A stretch of DNA of 43,952 nt from a virus: the IMG/VR virus record IMGVR_UViG_3300046368_000501, positions 1 through 43,952 of that record. One strand, 5' to 3'. A model generated the notes under the pieces. That model worked only from the letters and a program-made list of their open reading frames with translations, had not been told where the DNA came from and made no database searches. Shown here piece by piece: positions 39,628 through 43,952 of the stretch; positions within the stretch are counted from its first letter, which is position 1, and every line of letters begins with the position of its first letter. Both the position numbers and the translations under genes were made by a program.

Positions 39628-40328
39628 TACCTGCCCGATATGGTTCATCTAGATTTGAGGGTAAACCCCTTGCATTAATCTGTGGTGAATCTATGATTAA
39701 GAGAACCTATGACCGTGCATCGGCTTCGAAGAAACTAGACAAGGTCTACGTGGTTACGGATGATAATAGAATTGAATACCATTGTGAGATATTCAACATA
39801 CCTGTAATAAGAGTTGACGATGATTGTGAGACTGGAACAGATAGGTGTGCAATTGCATCCGAACAAATAGATGCAGATATCTATGTTAACATCCAAGGTG
39901 ACGAACCTTTGATTGACCCCGAAGCAATTGATAGACTATGTGATTATTTTAATCCTAATCTTGGTGTTGCAAATGCATACGTTACAGTCGAAGAACCTTA
40001 CAAGGTCATGGACAACGATGTAGTAAAGGTTGTGTTTGATTCACATCATTGTGCAATGTATTACTCACGTCTTGGTATACCTTTCCCACGAGGTGAGGAT
40101 GCAAGGGTACATCAACAACTTGGTTTATATGCATTCACTAAAGAACGTCTACAAGAGTTCTCTAAGTTGCCTATGCAAACTTTAGAGTTTGCAGAACGAA
40201 TAGAAATGTTGAGATTCTTAGAACATGGATATAAAGTTCTAATGGTTCATGTAGAAGATGATGGTCTATCAGTAGACACACCTAAAGATATCAAACTAGT
40301 AGAGGATAGAATAAATGCATATAACTGA
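39588..40328 (+). CDS. kdsB: 3-deoxy-manno-octulosonate cytidylyltransferase (CMP-Kdo synthetase)
   Basis: KdsB joins Kdo to CTP giving CMP-Kdo plus pyrophosphate, for lipopolysaccharide inner core. The 246-residue length is normal. Motifs: VGLIPARYGSSRFEGKPLAL (nucleotide-binding, 11-30), YVVTDD, ETGTDRCAIA (TGTDR 82-86), YVNIQGDEPLID (QGDEP 103-107), MYYSRLGIPFPRG, QQLGLYAFTKERLQEF, LEFAERIEMLRFLEHGYKVL and LSVDTPKDI at the end. A GGAG sequence at 39577-39580 is 7 nt before the ATG at 39588, so the 40-bp overlap with the phosphatase is real and not a mis-call. It is presumably acquired from a bacterial host as an auxiliary metabolic gene. Its stop overlaps the next gene by 14 bp. Activity and specificity for Kdo versus a related sugar are inferred. 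Confidence 0.92.
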   Translation: MLLEQSKFNRVGLIPARYGSSRFEGKPLALICGESMIKRTYDRASASKKLDKVYVVTDDNRIEYHCEIFNIPVIRVDDDCETGTDRCAIASEQIDADIYVNIQGDEPLIDPEAIDRLCDYFNPNLGVANAYVTVEEPYKVMDNDVVKVVFDSHHCAMYYSRLGIPFPRGEDARVHQQLGLYAFTKERLQEFSKLPMQTLEFAERIEMLRFLEHGYKVLMVHVEDDGLSVDTPKDIKLVEDRINAYN

Positions 40329-41031
40329 AGACCGCCTACGAGAAGCCTTTGAAAATAAATCTAAGGTATCAATACCAAAGATAGCGACTCTAGCCGAATG
40401 TAAACATTGGCATCCATATCACCCTAAGACATATGGAAAGAACTTATTAAAGTATATTCATCACATCAATGTTGCAGAGAATAAGACCGACGATGATTCA
40501 CTGAGAAACGAAGCACAGAAACTAGTTTGGTTAATAGACCAATACAAAACAGTAGGGTTTTATTCTACACCACAAGCATGGATTAAACCAAACGATAGAT
40601 GGAGAGTTCACCCAGGCTCTGTTCGTGTAAATGCTCTGATACAATGTAAAGCTTATGAAACAAAATTTGTTGTTTGGGATGACTCTAATTACTTACCTAA
40701 CAATAAACAAATCACTTACGATGATTGGATAAATGAATTTCCAATCCCCGAAGGTAGAAATGCAGTGTTCTTTGATGTTGAAGGTATGATTGAGTTTCAT
40801 ATATCTGAAGACCGTCCCGAAATGTATGAGTACTACTATAGACTTAGAGAATTATATGAGGGTAAGAAACCTAGACTCATAGGAACCTGTGATGAAAGTA
40901 TAAAACATCTATTCGGAAATGGTAGAGTTACCGTTACTGGTCATATCACTGAAGAAGACCTCGGGTCATTCCTAGAAATAAATCCATCTAATCGAGAAGT
41001 TATAGAAACTAATTTTAGTATTGTAGCCTAA
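40315..41031 (+). CDS. ParB-like (HPGS-R) domain protein
   Basis: The 238-residue protein contains LVWLIDQYKTVGFYSTPQAW followed by DRWRVHPGSVRVNALIQCKA (HPGSVR at 99-104) and FVVWDDSNYL. This matches the HWLI...G...P...FRIHPGSIR...VIDNFD segment of the glycosyltransferase fusion at 812-2389. HPG..R is reminiscent of the G-x-H/R-R nucleotide-binding segment of the ParB/sulfiredoxin fold, but other catalytic residues are not evident. The N-terminus has ECKHWHPYHPKTYGKNLL. Nothing else is recognised. Because the two phage proteins sharing this module both sit with carbohydrate genes, I infer a role in glycan handling, perhaps sugar or nucleotide binding. It overlaps kdsB by 14 bp and ends 17 bp before the next gene. 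Confidence 0.7.
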   Translation: MHITEDRLREAFENKSKVSIPKIATLAECKHWHPYHPKTYGKNLLKYIHHINVAENKTDDDSLRNEAQKLVWLIDQYKTVGFYSTPQAWIKPNDRWRVHPGSVRVNALIQCKAYETKFVVWDDSNYLPNNKQITYDDWINEFPIPEGRNAVFFDVEGMIEFHISEDRPEMYEYYYRLRELYEGKKPRLIGTCDESIKHLFGNGRVTVTGHITEEDLGSFLEINPSNREVIETNFSIVA

Positions 41032-41035
41032 AATA

Positions 41036-41043
41036 CATAAATA
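41036..41043 (+). promoter_or_regulatory. Late promoter CATAAATA, 5 nt before ATG
   Basis: The plus strand reads CATAAATA-GTTCT-ATG, one mismatch from the consensus, in the 17-bp gap between 41031 and 41049. The 5-nt spacing is the same as at 9726, 13401 and 33922, and +1 is predicted at the start codon. Confidence 0.75.
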
Positions 41044-41048
41044 GTTCT

Positions 41049-41636
41049 ATGGTATCAAGAGTCTTATTGTCAGCAGTAGCAAAAATGTTACCCGAAGATG
41101 TAGAGTCGGGAACTGAAGATAGTCTTGAATGGTTTAGAAATAACGTAAGAGATATTAAACTAAGACCCGATAGAGTAATGGGTGGACTGAGTTCGGTTAC
41201 ATCTAGTGGTTTGAAACAAGGTAAAGTATACATGTTTCACTACGATGCTAAATGGCAAGATGAATTACCTTACTGGGATAAGTACCCAATAGTGATACCA
41301 ATAGAACAATATAAAGATGGGTTCTTAGGTATTAATACACATTACATTGCACCTAGACATAGAACTGCATTACTCAGACCCTTATTAGAAGAGCTAAGAG
41401 GCAATACAATAGAGGGTGATGGAGATACTAGAATGGAAGTTGATTACAACATCATTCAGTACAATAATGATTTAAGGTTTGCAAAACCTTGTATCAAAAG
41501 ATATTTAACAACACACATAGGTGCAAGAATAGTGGAAGTACCTTATCAACAATGGGAAGCAATATTGATGTTACCACTTGCAAAATTTAACGTCAACGCA
41601 AATACTGTGTATGCAGAGAGTCAAAGGAAATTCTAA
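41049..41636 (+). CDS. Unrecognised conserved-type phage protein (195 aa)
   Basis: I do not recognise a named family. The sequence begins MVSRVLLSAVAKMLPEDVES and has SLEWFRNNVRDIKLRPDRVM, GKVYMFHYDAKWQDELPYWD, KYPIVIPIEQYKDGFLGIN, THYIAPRHRTALLRPLLEEL, then KPCIKRYLTTHIGARIVEVP and YQQWEAILMLPLAKF. The 'MF.YDAK....LPYWD.YP.V....DGFLGIN.HY..P..R..LL..L' pattern looks like a conserved structural or assembly protein that I associate with tail/baseplate regions of T4-like phages. Context agrees: it is coupled by TAATG to a tail-tube-fold protein. It has its own 5-nt-spaced late promoter and no Shine-Dalgarno. Residues are hydrophilic with no membrane segment. Confidence 0.7.
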   Translation: MVSRVLLSAVAKMLPEDVESGTEDSLEWFRNNVRDIKLRPDRVMGGLSSVTSSGLKQGKVYMFHYDAKWQDELPYWDKYPIVIPIEQYKDGFLGINTHYIAPRHRTALLRPLLEELRGNTIEGDGDTRMEVDYNIIQYNNDLRFAKPCIKRYLTTHIGARIVEVPYQQWEAILMLPLAKFNVNANTVYAESQRKF

Positions 41637-42445
41637 TGAGTATAACAATAGATACGTTTAAAGCAAATTTTGATGTAGGTGCAAGAGGAGACCTTTATGA
41701 TGTTGCTATTCTAGCTCCTGCTGGATTAGGATTTCAGTTTTCTGCAGAAGACATGCTTAGATGTAGAAGTGTAGATATGGAAGGTTCATCTTTAGGAACT
41801 AATACAAGAGACCAATACAATTCGGGATATGAAATCCCCGACGGAACTGTAGACCAAGGTGGGTTTGTTGACTTAACCTTTATATGTGACCAATCATTTC
41901 ATGACCGTGCATTAATTGAAGCATGGCATCGATGGATTTACGAAGCATCATACACAGGTGGTGCTGGTGGAACTCAAGGTTCTGCACAAATACCAGTCAT
42001 GAAATATCTTGATGATTACATCGGACAACTTGAAGTGTATGCACTGAGAAAGGACGAAACTAAGTCTTTAAAATATACTTACCATGATGTATATCCATCA
42101 TCATTCGATACTCAAAGTTTTGGTGCAGACTCAAGTGGTATACTAGAAATTAGTATGTCATTCCAATACAGACATTACGATACAGAATACATGGTAGAAG
42201 ATAGGAAGCCAAATAGAAATTACACTGAGATATATGATGATATGGTATCAAGACAACCAAAACTTCCCGAAGCTTCTGCACTAAATACTGGAAGAAAGAT
42301 TTTAGATTCTACTTTAGACGTATTAAAAGTCGGAAGTAGATTTAACGATAAAGTTGGTGGTTACCTTAATAAGTTATCATCACTTGACACCGCTGCCACT
42401 AAGTACAAAAACCTAGGAATAGGAAAGTTACTAGGTGGTGGTTAA
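41636..42445 (+). CDS. Tail-tube-fold protein, probable gp54 baseplate tube initiator
   Basis: The 269-residue protein has the tube-protein pattern DLYDVAILAPAGLGF, FSAEDMLRCRSVDMEGSSLG, YEIPDGTVDQGGFVDLTFIC, DQSFHDRALIEAWHRWIYEA, YLDDYIGQLEVYALRKDETK, YTYHDVYPSSFDTQSFGADS and SGILEISMSFQYRHYDTEY. This is the fold used by gp19 tube and by gp54, the tube initiator. Tube proteins are around 160 residues; the extended C-terminus (190-269, ending LGIGKLLGGG) and position among baseplate and assembly genes point to gp54 (T4: 320). The symbol is withheld because T4 homology cannot be verified by eye. It starts with TAATG coupling to the preceding gene. Confidence 0.65.
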   Translation: MSITIDTFKANFDVGARGDLYDVAILAPAGLGFQFSAEDMLRCRSVDMEGSSLGTNTRDQYNSGYEIPDGTVDQGGFVDLTFICDQSFHDRALIEAWHRWIYEASYTGGAGGTQGSAQIPVMKYLDDYIGQLEVYALRKDETKSLKYTYHDVYPSSFDTQSFGADSSGILEISMSFQYRHYDTEYMVEDRKPNRNYTEIYDDMVSRQPKLPEASALNTGRKILDSTLDVLKVGSRFNDKVGGYLNKLSSLDTAATKYKNLGIGKLLGGG

Positions 42446-42464
42446 TTAATTATGGAGTATAATT

Positions 42465-43169
42465 ATGGCCTTACCAATTCAGGCAACCCCCACATACACA
42501 TGTGAACTGCCCTCAACTGGTACTGAAGTAAAATTCAGACCGTTCCTAGTAAAGGAACAAAAGATTCTTGTCATTGCACAAGAAAGTGAAGACCCGAAAA
42601 CTACACTTAGTGCAGTTAAGGATTTGATTAATAATGTGACGTTTGAGAAAGTCAATGCAAATGAATTGACTATGTTTGACCTAGAGTACTTGTTCTGTAA
42701 AATCAGAGCAGTATCAGTAGGTGAAACAATTCCATTAAAGTTGGCTTGCATGGCAACTGACTGTAATGGAACTGGTGAAACAGTAGTTAACTTAGATGAC
42801 CTAACAGTAACAGAAGATACTGGTGGTGACCCTAAGATAATGATATCAGATGACGTTGGTATTATATTAAGATATCCAAAGGTTAAAGATATGGAACAAA
42901 TTACTACTGCTTCTGAAGACCAACAATCGATAGAAGTTCTTAAGGCATCAATCACACAAATTTTTGATGCAGAGAATGTCTACGATGAGGCTGATATGTC
43001 AGCTGACGATAAATCAGAGTTTGTAGAAAGTTTAACCTTTCCACAGATTGAGAAGTTGAGTGCATTCTTTAACGGTATGCCCAAACTTCAAGGTAAGATT
43101 GAATACAAGTGTAACACTTGTGGTAAGTTGAATGAGAGATTATTGGAAGGACTACAAAGTTTTTTTTAA
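42465..43169 (+). CDS. gp26: Baseplate hub assembly protein gp26 (T4_baseplate family)
   Basis: The 234-residue protein (T4 gp26: 208) contains TYTCELPSTGTEVKFRPFLV, KEQKILVIAQESEDPKTTLS, FDLEYLFCKIRAVSVGETIP, YPKVKDMEQITTASEDQQSI and FPQIEKLSAFFNGMPKLQGK followed by IEYKCNTCGKLNERLLEG. This matches the T4_baseplate family, distantly comparable to tail-assembly chaperones. Four cysteines (CMATDC and CNTC) may bind a zinc ion. It ends LLEGLQSFF with codons AGT TTT TTT TAA, directly followed by an open -1 frame (separate entry), so a longer product of about 299 residues is predicted. SD GGAG lies 7 nt before the ATG. The next genes are holin-like and probable tape measure. Confidence 0.88.
   Translation: MALPIQATPTYTCELPSTGTEVKFRPFLVKEQKILVIAQESEDPKTTLSAVKDLINNVTFEKVNANELTMFDLEYLFCKIRAVSVGETIPLKLACMATDCNGTGETVVNLDDLTVTEDTGGDPKIMISDDVGIILRYPKVKDMEQITTASEDQQSIEVLKASITQIFDAENVYDEADMSADDKSEFVESLTFPQIEKLSAFFNGMPKLQGKIEYKCNTCGKLNERLLEGLQSFF
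43160..43166 (+). promoter_or_regulatory. Putative -1 ribosomal frameshift site, T TTT TTT
   Basis: The heptamer T-TTT-TTT is in register with gp26 (codons TTT 43161-43163 and TTT 43164-43166) and immediately precedes the TAA stop at 43167. Slippage by one base gives TTA at 43166 and an open frame to 43363. The homopolymeric X XXY YYZ-type heptamer and the stop just downstream are typical of programmed -1 sites. No clear downstream stem or pseudoknot was seen. Confidence 0.7.
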
Positions 43170-43363
43170 TAACCCTTTCTCATGAGTCGGTGTTTAATTT
43201 TTATAGCACCAACTTTCAACTAATGCAACACCACAAATACTCGTTAGACGAATTAGATTCAATGATACCTTGGGAAAGGGAAATCTATATTAAATTGCTC
43301 ATGCAACATCTAGAAGAAGAAAAAGAACGTCAGAAGGCAGAACAAGCCAAAATGAGAAGATAA
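43166..43363 (+). CDS. Short -1 frame, probable frameshift-extension of gp26 (chaperone T-like)
   Basis: From TTA at 43166 the -1 frame reads LITLSHESVFNFYSTNFQLM, then QHHKYSLDELDSMIPWEREI, YIKLLMQHLEEEKERQKAEQ and AKMRR: 65 codons, then TAA at 43361-43363. The segment 'HHKYSLDEL..MIPWERE.Y..LL..H.EEE..R' looks like the short C-terminal extension of tail-assembly chaperones (as in lambda gpGT). The only candidates for independent initiation are ATG 43223, with no Shine-Dalgarno sequence, or GTG 43190, with GAG only 3 nt away. A frameshift-made gp26 fusion of 234 + 65 = 299 residues is therefore favoured. The alternative is a separate 46-residue protein beginning MQHHKYS. Confidence 0.65.
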   Translation, partial: LITLSHESVFNFYSTNFQLMQHHKYSLDELDSMIPWEREIYIKLLMQHLEEEKERQKAEQAKMRR

Positions 43364-43391
43364 CGTTTAATTAAAACTAGAGGATACAACA

Positions 43392-43772
43392 ATGAGCGAT
43401 ATGGATAAATTTCAAGGCGACATGAGTCGTAACGAAGTAGAAATTGACTTGAAAAAGTTTATGAGTATGGTTTCTGAAATCGGTGATTTGAAACAGGAAA
43501 TCTTTGAACTAACTCAAGAAGATAGAAAGAACCCTTGGCAGAAATGGATATTTGCAGCCAAGACAATTGATGCATGGAGAATTATACCTCGTGCATTCCT
43601 AGGTATTTATATGTACCTATTATATTATGCGACCTTTTGGTTTATGGACTTGGCAGACCCAACCCTTGAACAGTCGGGATTAATTTCCGTACTAGTGGGT
43701 GCTGGAGCTGCATGGTTTGGTCTATACACTTCAAGTGCAGCGAAAGAACACGGTGACCAAAACCCCAATTAG
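43392..43772 (+). CDS. Holin-like membrane protein
   Basis: This 126-residue protein has a hydrophilic N-terminal half (1-60) with a short helical stretch (EIGDLKQEIFELTQEDR). It is followed by two hydrophobic segments: about residues 66-86 (PRAFLGIYMYLLYYATFWFM) and 96-114 (GLISVLVGAGAAWFGLY), separated by DLADPTLEQS. It ends with a polar HGDQNPN tail. The 'AWRI.PR.....Y' entry to the first segment and 'VGAGAAWFGLY' in the second are like phage holins of the type related to three-helix gene-transfer-agent holins. Holin function (pore formation at lysis) is inferred; a virion or assembly membrane protein is possible. SD AGAGGA is 8 nt before the ATG. No endolysin gene lies in the window. Confidence 0.6.
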   Translation: MSDMDKFQGDMSRNEVEIDLKKFMSMVSEIGDLKQEIFELTQEDRKNPWQKWIFAAKTIDAWRIIPRAFLGIYMYLLYYATFWFMDLADPTLEQSGLISVLVGAGAAWFGLYTSSAAKEHGDQNPN

Positions 43773-43783
43773 GAAAATCATAA

Positions 43784-43952
43784 ATGGCTGAGACCAACGC
43801 AGATATAAAGAATTTTACAGAAGGTTTAATTGGAAGCTTGAACAGGGTAACAACTGGTCTTGCTTTCAAGCAGTCTGCTGAAATAATTAAAGCAAACGAA
43901 AGAATGAAAGAGTCTCAAGAAAGACTCGCTCGTAGGCAAGAAACACATCAAG
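43784..43952 (+). CDS. Start of a probable tape-measure-type gene (partial)
   Basis: ATG at 43784 with AGGAAAA upstream opens a frame that continues off the right edge; 56 residues are visible: MAETNADIKNFTEGLIGSLN, RVTTGLAFKQSAEIIKANER, MKESQERLARRQETHQ. The charged, helix-forming, Gln/Glu/Lys-rich composition and the location after a gp26/chaperone frameshift pair and a holin-like gene fit the beginning of a tail tape-measure protein. Too little is present for certainty. Confidence 0.5.
   Translation, partial: MAETNADIKNFTEGLIGSLNRVTTGLAFKQSAEIIKANERMKESQERLARRQETHQ

Noticed and set aside
43223-43363. Naming the small frame after gp26 as gp51.
   Set aside because: T4 gp51 is about 250 residues; this frame is only 46 codons from its ATG and has no ribosome site. 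The frameshift interpretation fits better.
1-43952. tRNA genes, integrase/attachment sites, insertion sequences.
   Set aside because: No cloverleaf-like sequence with CCA end, recombinase motifs, or IS-type terminal repeats were recognised in reading the window.

Overview
The window is a stretch of the structural region of a large, AT-rich, T4-like tailed phage (contractile-tail myovirus), most probably marine and infecting a Gram-negative host. The evidence is a nearly complete set of T4-type baseplate genes (gp48, gp53, a gp27-like hub, gp5, gp25, gp6, a gp7-like giant, gp8, gp26), a very large DUF4815-type virion protein, a long series of tail-fibre-like genes, and T4-type late promoter octamers (TATAAATA or one-base variants) in front of transcription units. 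The host cannot be named from sequence alone. A phage copy of kdsB points to a host with Kdo-containing lipopolysaccharide. Coding is dense: no gene-free stretch reaches 300 bases (the longest, 12671-12815, is 145 bp). I saw no tRNA, insertion sequence, CRISPR array or reverse transcriptase.

Layout. Bases 1-38552 are all read on the minus strand. Taken in the direction of transcription (right to left), the baseplate genes come first (gp48, gp53, hub, gp5, gp25, gp6, a small fibre-type protein, the 1524-residue gp7-like protein, gp8, the 2255-residue DUF4815 protein). Next comes a fibre and decoration region (18146 down to 2476) of alternating classical fibre-like genes and four unusual proline/glutamine/arginine-rich octapeptide-repeat proteins. 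Last come a glycosyltransferase fused to a ParB-like module, a small unknown protein and a partial gene running off the window. From 38600 to the end everything is on the plus strand: the gp4 head-completion nuclease, a small carbohydrate cassette (HAD phosphatase, kdsB, ParB-like protein), an unknown conserved protein, a tail-tube-fold gp54-like protein, gp26 with a probable programmed -1 frameshift into a short downstream frame, a holin-like membrane protein, and the start of a probable tape-measure gene.

The two blocks diverge from a 47-bp region (38553-38599) whose two late-type promoters overlap the opposite transcription unit. The baseplate hub, wedge and tube-cap proteins build the baseplate. 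The gp26/frameshift pair and the following large gene resemble the chaperone/tape-measure module of other tailed phages. The fibre and octad-repeat genes probably supply surface-exposed receptor-binding or decoration proteins, and the sugar genes may alter host or virion surface glycans.

The most notable observations are: (1) an in-frame T TTT TTT slippery heptamer directly before the gp26 stop, with an open -1 frame and no good independent start for the downstream frame; (2) four genes where a late-promoter octamer lies exactly 5 nt before ATG, predicting leaderless late mRNAs; (3) a 44-residue super-repeat shared by four octad-repeat proteins; (4) a cupredoxin-like domain with all four type-1 copper ligand types inside the giant baseplate protein; (5) an HPGS-R ParB-like module shared between the glycosyltransferase and the kdsB cassette.
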